Assembly: GCA_966211335.1 (NCBI GenBank)
Contig: CBIHNF010000001.1
Coordinates: 1,612,001 to 1,676,000 of the forward strand
Source of the DNA: JAPWJZ01 sp966211335
Lineage (GTDB): Bacteria > Pseudomonadota > Alphaproteobacteria > Micavibrionales > UBA2020
Direction: 5' to 3'
DNA length: 64,000 nucleotides
Of this stretch, positions 40,756-47,597 are shown piece after piece (the stretch's first letter is position 1; each line of letters begins with the position of its first letter). The notes below the pieces were generated by a model. It worked only from the letters and a program-made list of their open reading frames with translations. It searched no databases and was not told the DNA's origin. A program made the position numbers and the translations under genes.

Positions 40756-42360
40756 ATGCCGATGGATCCGTCGGACAGCTTCTTTGGCAACCTTTTCAAG
40801 AATTATGTGCCGCGCTACCAGTGCATGTTCCATGAAACGGACCTTATTACGCTGCATGTGGTTTCCGACTTCCTGATCGCCGCCGCCTATTTCTCCATTC
40901 CCGTTGCGCTGGTGTACTTTGTGCGCAAGCGGCCGGATATTCCGTTTCACTGGATGTACCTGTTTTTCGCGGCCTTTATTCTGCTGTGCGGCACGACGCA
41001 TATCTTCAGCATTATCGCCATCTGGCATGCCGTCTATCGCATTGACGGCGTCGTCAAATTCCTGACCGCGCTTGCCTCCGTCGGCACGGCGGTGCTGGTA
41101 TGGATATGGATGCCGCGGGCGCTGGCGCTGCCCAGCATCGACATCATCCGCCGCCGCAAGGACGAGCTGGAAACGCTGGTCTACGAGCGCACGATCGAGC
41201 TGGAGAAAGCGACCGCCAAGGCGGAAACCGCCAGCCGCGCCAAATCCGAATTCCTCGCCAACATGAGCCACGAGATCAGGACGCCGCTGAACGTCATTTC
41301 CGGCGTGGCGGAACTGCTGGAACTTGCGAAAGACCTCAACCCCAAGCAGAAGGAAATGGTGGCGCTGCTGCAGTCAAGCGCCAAGGGCATTTTATCGCTC
41401 ATCAGCGATGTGCTGGATATTTCCAAGATAGAGGCGGGGGCGGTGGTGCTGGAGAATGACACGCTGAACCTGTCAGACCTGCTGCACGAAGTGGCGGAAG
41501 GTCTTAAGGTGCAGGCGGCCGGCAAGGGACTGCCGCTGGAGGTCAATGCTGGCACCGTTGCCAGCCAGATGTATATCGGCGATCGGGTGCGCCTCCGCCA
41601 GATATTGGTGAACCTCGTCGGCAATGCGATCAAGTTCACGCCGAAGGGCCATATCTCTATTGCCGCTGCGCAGGCGGCGCCGGGCATTGTGCGCCTGGTC
41701 GTCTCGGACACCGGCGTCGGCATCCCGCCGGAGAAGACGGGAGTCATTTTCGAAAAATTCGTGCAGAACGATTCCTCCATCAGCCGCAACTTCGGCGGCA
41801 CAGGGCTTGGCCTTGCGATCGTCAAGAACCTCGTGACGCTGATGGGCGGCACGATCAGCGTTGAAAGCGTGGTGGGGCAGGGCTCCAGCTTTATCGTCAT
41901 GCTGCCGCTGGCAGGCACAACGCACGTGCCGGCGGCTGAAATTGCGCCGCCGGACGCCAACTCAGGCGCGTTCAAAAAGCTGAAACTGCTGCTGGTGGAA
42001 GACTATGCGCCGAACGTGATGGTGGTCGCCTCCTACCTAGACCTTCTCGGCATCAGCTTTGATGTTGCGAGCGACGGATCGGAAGCGATTGGCATGGCGG
42101 CGGCGGCCAATTACGACGTCATCCTCATGGATATCCAGATGCCCGTCATGGACGGCTGGACGGCGACCGAAAAAATAAGGGCGAGTGAAAAAAGCCTGGC
42201 GCGCGTGCCGGCCTATATCATCGGCGCGACGGCGCATGCGTTTCTGGACGACCGCAAACGGTCCTTGAGCATCGGCATGAATGATTTCATGACCAAGCCG
42301 TTCACGTTTGAAGAATTCAAGAAGAAGCTGTCCGGCGCGCTCGCGAAACGCCAGAAGTGA
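40756..42360 (+). CDS. Hybrid histidine kinase with ethylene-receptor-like sensor domain
   Basis: From the ATG at 40756 it is 534 residues; TTG 40738 and ATG 40762 are alternatives, none with a clear ribosome site. The N-terminus has three membrane helices resembling plant ETR1: VSDFLIAAAYFSIP and AFILLCGTTHIF. Asp38, Tyr45, Cys78 and His82 match, in identity and spacing, ETR1 Asp25, Tyr32, Cys65 and His69, which bind copper and ethylene. After a coiled coil comes the kinase: H box MSHEIRTPL (His172), N box NLVGNAIKF, G1 DTGVGIP, G2 GGTGLGLAI. A receiver follows with phospho-acceptor Asp459 in VILMDIQMP and Lys in TKPF. No GAF domain, unlike ETR1. No response regulator is adjacent. Confidence 0.88.
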   Translation: MPMDPSDSFFGNLFKNYVPRYQCMFHETDLITLHVVSDFLIAAAYFSIPVALVYFVRKRPDIPFHWMYLFFAAFILLCGTTHIFSIIAIWHAVYRIDGVVKFLTALASVGTAVLVWIWMPRALALPSIDIIRRRKDELETLVYERTIELEKATAKAETASRAKSEFLANMSHEIRTPLNVISGVAELLELAKDLNPKQKEMVALLQSSAKGILSLISDVLDISKIEAGAVVLENDTLNLSDLLHEVAEGLKVQAAGKGLPLEVNAGTVASQMYIGDRVRLRQILVNLVGNAIKFTPKGHISIAAAQAAPGIVRLVVSDTGVGIPPEKTGVIFEKFVQNDSSISRNFGGTGLGLAIVKNLVTLMGGTISVESVVGQGSSFIVMLPLAGTTHVPAAEIAPPDANSGAFKKLKLLLVEDYAPNVMVVASYLDLLGISFDVASDGSEAIGMAAAANYDVILMDIQMPVMDGWTATEKIRASEKSLARVPAYIIGATAHAFLDDRKRSLSIGMNDFMTKPFTFEEFKKKLSGALAKRQK

Positions 42361-42361
42361 T

Positions 42362-43015
42362 TTAAGGTCCGCGGTGGCGGGCGGCGGGCTTGCTCTCTGC
42401 TGGCACGGCGGGGTCGAGCAGCGCATTCTCGATACGCTCGACCGCCTGCTGGCAGCGCTTCACGAGGGCGAGTTCCTGTTTTTCCACACGCGAGACCATA
42501 TCGGTAAAGTCCGATAGCGGATCAAGCGCGCCCCGCAGAAACTGGGCGTCCTGTTTCACGCCGGCCTTGCGCGCGGCGGCAATGCTCTGCTCCATCTCGA
42601 GCGCCGCAACTTCAAACATGCGGGCGGAGGAGGCGAGGATGACGGCTCTGGTCGCGCTGTCCTGCTGGACATAAAACGGCTCCGCCGATTCATTGCGCAT
42701 GGCAAGCGCGCCAATGGCAAACATCGATTCAATCATGGCAGAGGCTCTGGGGCCCACATCCGTGCGGGCGAAAGACAGGGGCCCTGACTCAATCGTGTAG
42801 GGGACGAAGAGGCCGGCGGCGATGGCGTCCGGGTCCTTATCCGTGCTTTCATCGGCGATGAGTTTGGCAATCAGCACGCCGCGCGTCGTGAACTTGTCGC
42901 CGCTGTCGAGCGCGACGAGGTCGTTGAACGCTTTCTCGATAAGCGGATGTTTCGGAAGGCCTGTGTCGTCAAACGTCATGGCATGAATCCCGGCGGTGAA
43001 TTGTGATGACTGCAT
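42362..43015 (-). CDS. Hypothetical helical protein
   Basis: The 217-residue protein is not recognised. It appears helical throughout, with FDDTGLPKHPLIEKAFNDLV, VLIAKLIADESTDKDPDAIAAGLF, SARMFEVAALEMEQSIAAARKAG and VSRVEKQELALVKRCQQAVE. The early pattern distantly recalls HD-domain proteins but lacks the HD residues. The start is uncertain: ATG 42979 gives a 205-residue product with a slightly better upstream site. It ends one base from the kinase stop, convergent, with no terminator between. Confidence 0.55.
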   Translation of the reverse strand: MQSSQFTAGIHAMTFDDTGLPKHPLIEKAFNDLVALDSGDKFTTRGVLIAKLIADESTDKDPDAIAAGLFVPYTIESGPLSFARTDVGPRASAMIESMFAIGALAMRNESAEPFYVQQDSATRAVILASSARMFEVAALEMEQSIAAARKAGVKQDAQFLRGALDPLSDFTDMVSRVEKQELALVKRCQQAVERIENALLDPAVPAESKPAARHRGP

Positions 43016-43190
43016 GTTAAGCCAACCAGCATGCTAGTCAATGGAGGGCAGTTGATTCGGGACGGATTTAGTCCTGATAAATTATTTATGGCAATATAGA
43101 ACGTCCCATATCTAACTGACATCAAACAGAAAATGGCTTTATTGCCGATTTATAACGGTTACAGGCGCGTCAGGTTGCTATTCTGCTCGC

Positions 43191-43262
43191 GGACGAAGAG
43201 TCCAAGTGAACGACGACCTTCGAGCCGAAGGGAAAAAGCCGCTGTGTAACCAGCGGCTTTTT
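43191..43262 (+). ncRNA. Candidate small RNA, about 72 nt
   Basis: A -10 box TATTCT (43179-43184) puts a start at about 43191; a partial -35 GTTACA (43158-43163) is 15 bp upstream. Three stem-loops follow in order: GGAC-gaaga-GTCC (43191-43203), CCTTCG-agc-CGAAGG (43217-43231), and a classical terminator AAAAAGCCGCTG / CAGCGGCTTTTT (43233-43262). The terminator has no protein gene upstream on this strand for over 800 bases, since the preceding gene is on the minus strand. The family is not recognised. Transcription is inferred from structure only. Confidence 0.5.
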
Positions 43263-43309
43263 CAATGGCTCTCACCTAACACTTCAGCTCATCCACAGAT
43301 TGACACGAG

Positions 43310-43336
43310 GCGGCGCGGGGGATAGCCTTCTATTGC
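43310..43336 (+). promoter_or_regulatory. Candidate promoter of the patatin operon
   Basis: A consensus -35 TTGACA (43310-43315) is followed after 15 bp by a weak -10 TATTGC (43331-43336). The leader would be about 65 nt. Confidence 0.4.
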
Positions 43337-43405
43337 GCTGCAGCATCGAGGGGTTGGTGACACGGCGCCGCATCAGGGCAGTGCTAAACAGGGAGCGGGG
43401 ATCAA

Positions 43406-44641
43406 ATGCCGAAGACCGACCATGCCGATAAGCCCGTGCCGCCGAAGGCCGCTGCCGAAGCCGACAAAAAACTCACCACGCCGCAGGTGAAGCAAAAGCT
43501 GCAACCCCCGCCTGTCGCCAGAACCGAATTTGAATCAATCGCCCTGCTGCTGCAGGGCGGGGGCGCGCTTGGCGCCTATCAGGCCGGTGTCTTCGAGGCG
43601 CTTTCCGAAGCCGATATCGCGCCCGACTGGGTCGGCGGCATTTCCATCGGCTCCATCAATGGCGCCATCATCGCCGGCAACAAGCCCGCGGAGCGCGTGG
43701 CCAAGCTGCGCGGCTTCTGGGAAAAGATCACCGCCAACCCGCTGCTGGACCAGTTCAGCGCCTTCACCCCCGGCGCCCAGCTGGGCGGGGAGGCTGTGCG
43801 CAGCTTCTGGAACAACATGAGCGCCGGCATGGCCATGGTCAGCGGCGTGCCGGGCTTCTTCCGCCCGCACCTGTTCCCGCCCTTTATGATGCCCGCCGGA
43901 AGTTCATCCGCCACCAGCTATTACGATACGGCGGGCTTCCAGAAAACGCTGGAACAGTTCATCGACTTCGACCGCCTCAACAGCCGCGAAACGCGCTACA
44001 CCATTTCCGCGGTCGATGTGCGTAGCGGCAACTATACGGTTTTTGAAAACCTGACGCAGAAAATCACCCCCGCGCATATCATGGCCAGCGGCGCGCTGCC
44101 GCCGGCGCTTCCCGCTATCAAGATTGATGACGACTATTATTGGGACGGCGGCCTTATTTCCAACACGCCGCTCGAATGGGTGATGAACGATGCGACGAAA
44201 GACACACTCGTCTTCCAGGTCGACCTGTGGAGCGCAAAGGGCGAATATCCGAAGGACATGCTGGAAGTCATGACGCGCATGAAGGAAATCCAGTATTCCT
44301 CCCGCACGCGCGCGATGACCGACCGCTTCAAGCACGCACAAAAACTGCGTCACTCCTTCGCGACGCTCTACGAGAAACTGCCGCCTGAGCTGAAGAACAG
44401 CGAGGAGGCGAAATTGCTCGACACCGCCGCGGATTACAACGTCTACAACATCGTCCACCTCATCTACCGCGCCAAACTGTACGAGGGATATTCAAAGGAC
44501 TACGAATTCTCCCGCGCGTCGATGGAAGAGCATTGGAAATCGGGCTATAACGACACTGTGAAAAGCCTCGAGCATAAAGAGATATTGAAAAAGCCGGATT
44601 GCGCCGAAGGCATCATGGTCTACGACATCGCAGGAGCGTAA
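43406..44641 (+). CDS. Patatin-like phospholipase
   Basis: The 411-residue protein has the patatin Ser-Asp dyad: oxyanion motif LLLQGGGALGAYQAGVFEAL (near residue 48), nucleophile elbow GGISIGSINGAII (GxSxG, near 78) and the catalytic Asp in YYWDGGLISNTPLEW (near 245). A DUF3734-like C-terminal region follows. The first 35 residues are polar and Pro/Lys-rich, with no signal peptide. The family hydrolyses acyl esters of lipids. With the next two genes it forms a set common near alphaproteobacterial polyhydroxybutyrate and acetoacetate metabolism, so an intracellular lipid or polyester is a reasonable but unproven substrate. Confidence 0.9.
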   Translation: MPKTDHADKPVPPKAAAEADKKLTTPQVKQKLQPPPVARTEFESIALLLQGGGALGAYQAGVFEALSEADIAPDWVGGISIGSINGAIIAGNKPAERVAKLRGFWEKITANPLLDQFSAFTPGAQLGGEAVRSFWNNMSAGMAMVSGVPGFFRPHLFPPFMMPAGSSSATSYYDTAGFQKTLEQFIDFDRLNSRETRYTISAVDVRSGNYTVFENLTQKITPAHIMASGALPPALPAIKIDDDYYWDGGLISNTPLEWVMNDATKDTLVFQVDLWSAKGEYPKDMLEVMTRMKEIQYSSRTRAMTDRFKHAQKLRHSFATLYEKLPPELKNSEEAKLLDTAADYNVYNIVHLIYRAKLYEGYSKDYEFSRASMEEHWKSGYNDTVKSLEHKEILKKPDCAEGIMVYDIAGA

Positions 44642-44645
44642 AAAA

Positions 44646-45386
44646 TTGAAACAGGAAGACATCATCAAGAACGCCTTCTGCATGCCGATCGCCAATCCGG
44701 CATATCCGAAAGGGCCGTACCGCTTCTTCAACCGCGAATATTTCATCATCACCTACCGCACCGACCCCGATAAATTGCGCGCCGCCGTGCCGGAGCCGCT
44801 GGAAATCACCGACCCCGTCGTGAAATACGAATTCATCCGCATGCCGGATTCAACGGGTTTTGGCGATTACACCGAAAGCGGTCAGGTTATTCCCGTTGCC
44901 TTCAACGGCAAGAAGGGCGGCTACACGCACCGCATGTTCCTGAATGACCACCCGCCCATCGCCGGCGGCCGCGAGATCTGGGGCTTCCCCAAAGTCCTCG
45001 CGCAGCCGACGCTGCATGCGGAAGTGGATACGCTGGTCGGCACGCTGAATTACGGCCCCGTGCGCATCGCCACCGGCACCATGGGCTACAAGCATAAAGC
45101 CGTTGACGTCAACACCGTGCGCGATGGGCTGCTGCTGCCCAACTACCTGCTCAAAATTATTCCCCATGTCGATGGCACGACAAGAATTTGCGAACTCGTC
45201 GAATTCTATCTGGAGGACGTTCAGGTGAAGGAAGCCTGGACAGGCCCCGCCGCGCTCGAACTGTCGCCCCATGCGCTCGCCCCCATTTCCGACCTGCCGG
45301 TGCTGGAGATTGTTTCCGCGCTGCACTTCAAGGCGGATTTGACTCTCGGCCTTGGCAAAGTCGCCCATGATTATCTTGCAAAATAA
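44646..45386 (+). CDS. adc: Acetoacetate decarboxylase
   Basis: Adc converts acetoacetate to acetone and CO2. The 246-residue protein resembles the clostridial enzyme along its length: NREYFIITYRTDPDKLRAAV, PLEITDPVVKYEFIRM, YTESGQVIPVAFNGKKGGY, DTLVGTLNYG, TGTMGYKHKAVD, ICELVEFYLEDV, EAWTGPAALEL. The Schiff-base Lys lies in GREIWGFPKVLA at residue 116 (115 in Clostridium). The start is TTG, supported by AGGAG nine bases upstream and by alignment with the family N-terminus. Five bases follow the patatin stop. Confidence 0.93.
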   Translation: MKQEDIIKNAFCMPIANPAYPKGPYRFFNREYFIITYRTDPDKLRAAVPEPLEITDPVVKYEFIRMPDSTGFGDYTESGQVIPVAFNGKKGGYTHRMFLNDHPPIAGGREIWGFPKVLAQPTLHAEVDTLVGTLNYGPVRIATGTMGYKHKAVDVNTVRDGLLLPNYLLKIIPHVDGTTRICELVEFYLEDVQVKEAWTGPAALELSPHALAPISDLPVLEIVSALHFKADLTLGLGKVAHDYLAK

Positions 45387-45410
45387 CCAACCAAAATCAG
45401 GAGAACTAAT

Positions 45411-46193
45411 ATGCGTTTGAAAGACAAAGTCGCCGTTGTGACCGGCGCCGCCAGCGGTATCGGCAATGAAATCGCCAAGCTGTATTTGAAAGAAGGCGCA
45501 AAAATCGTCATCGCCGACCTGAAGCAGGATGCGGCCGATGCGGCGGCGAAGGAAATGGACCCCACCGGCAAAAACGTCATCGGCGTTGCCATGGACGTAT
45601 CCAACGAACAGCAGGTGAACGACGGCATCGACAAAGCCGCCGCCTTCTTCGGCAAGATCGATATTCTCGTCTCCAACGCCGGCATCCAGATTGTCGCGCC
45701 CGTCGACCAGTTTGACTTTGCCAAATGGAAACTGCTGATGGCGGTGCATGTGGACGGTGCCTTCCTCACCACCAAAGCCTGCCTGAAATACATGTACAAG
45801 CAGGGCACCGGCGGCAGTATCATTTACATGGGCTCCGTCCACTCCAAAGAAGCGTCCAAGCTGAAGGCGCCCTATGTCGCGGCGAAACACGCGCTTGAAG
45901 GCCTTGCCAAGGTCGTCGCCAAGGAAGGCGCGGAACATAACGTGCGCTGCAACGTCATCTGCCCCGGCTTCGTGCGCACGCCGCTCGTCGACAAGCAGAT
46001 TCCGGAACAGGCCAAAGCCCTCGGCATCACCGAAGCGCAGGTCATTAAAGACGTCATGCTGAAAGAAACCGTCGATGGCGAATTCACTACGGTCGAAGAC
46101 GTCGCTAATGTCGCCCTGTTCTTCGCAGGCTTTGAAACCAACGCGCTGACCGGCCAGTCGCTGGTCGTCAGCCACGGCTGGTTCATGCAGTAA
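45411..46193 (+). CDS. bdhA: 3-hydroxybutyrate dehydrogenase (SDR family)
   Basis: BdhA interconverts (R)-3-hydroxybutyrate and acetoacetate with NAD. The 260-residue protein is a classical short-chain dehydrogenase: cofactor motif TGAASGIG (11-18), NAG in LVSNAGIQIVAPVDQF, catalytic Ser in YMGSVHSKEAS, Tyr and Lys in YVAAKHALEG (YxxxK), then NVRCNVICPGFVRTPLVDKQIPEQA, which is characteristic of 3-hydroxybutyrate dehydrogenases. The C-terminal GQSLVVSHGWFMQ also fits. With adc it would process the monomer released from polyhydroxybutyrate. GGAGAA precedes the ATG. Confidence 0.92.
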   Translation: MRLKDKVAVVTGAASGIGNEIAKLYLKEGAKIVIADLKQDAADAAAKEMDPTGKNVIGVAMDVSNEQQVNDGIDKAAAFFGKIDILVSNAGIQIVAPVDQFDFAKWKLLMAVHVDGAFLTTKACLKYMYKQGTGGSIIYMGSVHSKEASKLKAPYVAAKHALEGLAKVVAKEGAEHNVRCNVICPGFVRTPLVDKQIPEQAKALGITEAQVIKDVMLKETVDGEFTTVEDVANVALFFAGFETNALTGQSLVVSHGWFMQ

Positions 46194-46597
46194 TGCGGGT
46201 GGCGTTTCTTGGCATTTTAACGGCTCTTCTCCTCTTCTCGGGCGCTGCCCGGGCGGAGGAGATGGCCGATTTTTCCGGCACCTGGATGTGGTCGGCAGGG
46301 CAGGAAAGCCTCGTCATCACGTTGAAGCAGCAGGGTGACAAAGTCGCCGGCACCCATACCGCCGTGGGGCAGGGCGGCGCCAAGGCCGACGACGGACTGG
46401 ATGTAGCGGGGCCCACCATTGCAGGCACGGTCAGCGGAAATGTTGCGACCGTCACCTTCCACAGCGCCTATCCCGATAGCGACGGTCACGGTGCCGTCAC
46501 CATGACACTGGACGGCGATACGGTGGACTGGCAGATCACCAGTTCCGAAGGCGAACATTATTTGCCGAAACAGGCAACACTGCATCGCGCCCCGTAA
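46193..46597 (+). CDS. Small secreted protein, hypothetical
   Basis: The 134-residue precursor has a signal peptide (MRVAFLGILTALLLFSGAARA). The mature part is a small beta-rich domain starting DFSGTWMWSAGQESLVITLKQ and including GTVSGNVATVTFHSAY, a pattern like lipocalin-like or DUF-type extracellular beta domains. Its start overlaps the bdhA stop by one base (TAATG), so it is the last gene of the operon. Its final 31 codons are present again in decayed form at 47402-47497. Confidence 0.7.
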   Translation: MRVAFLGILTALLLFSGAARAEEMADFSGTWMWSAGQESLVITLKQQGDKVAGTHTAVGQGGAKADDGLDVAGPTIAGTVSGNVATVTFHSAYPDSDGHGAVTMTLDGDTVDWQITSSEGEHYLPKQATLHRAP

Positions 46598-46679
46598 TCC
46601 GGCGGCACGTTTTAAGGGCTCTTTATTTTCCTTGGTTGCGCCGTTCTTGGCGGTCGCGCTAGAATATTCCTGTAATTTT
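46505..46679 (+). repeat. Duplicated segment, copy A (gene tail plus promoter)
   Basis: The last 31 codons of the secreted-protein gene and the following ~80 bp, including a promoter, recur at 47402-47579. The best-conserved stretches are TATTTGCCGAAACAGGCAAC and GGTTGCGC...CGCGCTAGA. Copy A is intact; copy B is decayed. Confidence 0.75.
46636..46665 (+). promoter_or_regulatory. Promoter in duplicated segment A, before the AT-rich gene
   Basis: TTGCGC (46636-46641), 18-bp spacer and TAGAAT (46660-46665). The same two boxes with the same spacing occur in copy B at 47535-47564; conservation through the duplication supports function. Confidence 0.5.
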
Positions 46680-46724
46680 CATGATTATTTTTAGTTATTA
46701 TTCTTATGCAATGAAGGTCTAAAA

Positions 46725-47402
46725 ATGAACCCTCATAGAAGAAATAAATTTTTGCTTTTAGCTCTAGCAGGTGTTTTGGTCGTTTCCTTAGTTTGTGTAA
46801 TTTTTTTTAGTGAAATTGCATCAAGCTTACATCAGCAAACGCTTACGCAGATGTTAATTCATAAAGACACCGAAAGGTTTGGCGTAACAGAGTACGCGCT
46901 GCCAACTTTAGGTAATAAGTTCAAACACGATTTAGAGTTATTAAATAATTTGTCGAGCGATAGCCTAGTAGCATTTGAATCTTTCGATTTAAATGGAAAA
47001 AGAGTTAATAACGGCATTTATGACGACTATTACGTGGTACGTCCCGTCTTTGGCGTCAAATCAAGGTTAAGTGGTACTTGGCACGAATCTATAGAAGATC
47101 TGCAAACATTGACAAACGGAAAAAGCGATTTCTTCTATTTCAACATTCGGCGCCAGCATTTTTCCTCGGGACGAATTAAAGATCATCTTGTACTGACAGT
47201 GGACAATATCGACCCGAAATATTGCCTTCGTCCCATTCGCGAGGCTGAAGTTATTGTGGCGGCTTCAAACAAAAGCGTAGTGGACGATGAGTCTTATAGC
47301 GATGGCTGTGCTCGTAAAAGTGATGGAACGACATATTTTTTTGCCTCGGTGGCGCAGCGTGAGAAACAAGACGAGAGTGGACAATGGCAGTGGGTTCAAT
47401 AA
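46725..47402 (+). CDS. AT-rich membrane-anchored hypothetical protein, probably acquired
   Basis: The 225-residue protein is not recognised. One N-terminal membrane helix (about residues 8-28, FLLLALAGVLVVSLVCVIFF) precedes a periplasmic domain with mixed strands (DDYYVVRPVFGVKSRLSGTW, DFFYFNIRRQHFSSGRIKDH, LVLTVDNIDPKYCLRPI) and two Cys that may pair. The gene uses many AT-ending codons (TTA, AAA, ATT) and is visibly far more AT-rich than its neighbours, which suggests recent transfer. It lies precisely between two copies of a duplicated segment; its stop codon touches copy B. A weak AAGG site precedes the ATG. Confidence 0.7.
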   Translation: MNPHRRNKFLLLALAGVLVVSLVCVIFFSEIASSLHQQTLTQMLIHKDTERFGVTEYALPTLGNKFKHDLELLNNLSSDSLVAFESFDLNGKRVNNGIYDDYYVVRPVFGVKSRLSGTWHESIEDLQTLTNGKSDFFYFNIRRQHFSSGRIKDHLVLTVDNIDPKYCLRPIREAEVIVAASNKSVVDDESYSDGCARKSDGTTYFFASVAQREKQDESGQWQWVQ

Positions 47403-47497
47403 CTTTGGACAGCGATTCGATAGACTGGTAGCTCACGAGTTCCGTGGGCGAGCTTTATTTGCCGAAACAGGCAACGCTGCATCGCTCTGTTAAATAG
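47402..47497 (+). pseudogene. Decayed copy of the 3' end of the secreted-protein gene
   Basis: Read in frame from 47402, the segment gives TLDSDSIDW-stop-LTSSVGELYLPKQATLHRSVK-stop, against TLDGDTVDWQITSSEGEHYLPKQATLHRAP-stop at the end of the 46193 gene. The Gln codon CAG has become TAG. No start or upstream part is present, so it is a non-functional remnant. Confidence 0.8.
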
Positions 47498-47534
47498 TGA
47501 CGCTGGCGGTTGTTGAAGGCCGCATTTTAGCCGG

Positions 47535-47564
47535 TTGCGCTGCCATCGCGGGCCGCGCTAGACT
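47535..47564 (+). promoter_or_regulatory. Promoter in duplicated segment B, before the desaturase-family gene
   Basis: TTGCGC (47535-47540), 18-bp spacer and TAGACT (47559-47564), followed by a ribosome binding site CAGGGGC before the ATG at 47598. Confidence 0.5.
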
Positions 47565-47597
47565 ATCCCCCGTAATCTGTAACAGGGGCAGCTGGTA

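Larger units (their letters stand above)
43016..43405. other. Intergenic region, 390 bp, holding a candidate sRNA and a promoter
   Basis: No open frame looks coding. 43016-43140 is AT-rich and featureless to the eye. 43179-43262 holds a -10 box, three successive stem-loops and a terminator (candidate sRNA). 43310-43336 holds a promoter for the patatin gene, and GGGAG precedes its ATG. Confidence 0.6.
47402..47579 (+). repeat. Duplicated segment, copy B
   Basis: This counterpart of 46505-46679 includes the gene-tail remnant and a promoter region. It begins at the last base of the AT-rich gene's stop codon. Confidence 0.75.

Noticed and set aside
42362..43015. HD-domain or (p)ppGpp hydrolase call
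   Set aside because: The helical pattern is only vaguely similar and the metal-binding His-Asp pair is absent.
43191..43262. tRNA or tRNA-like element
   Set aside because: The stems do not form a cloverleaf, and there is no T-arm consensus or CCA end.
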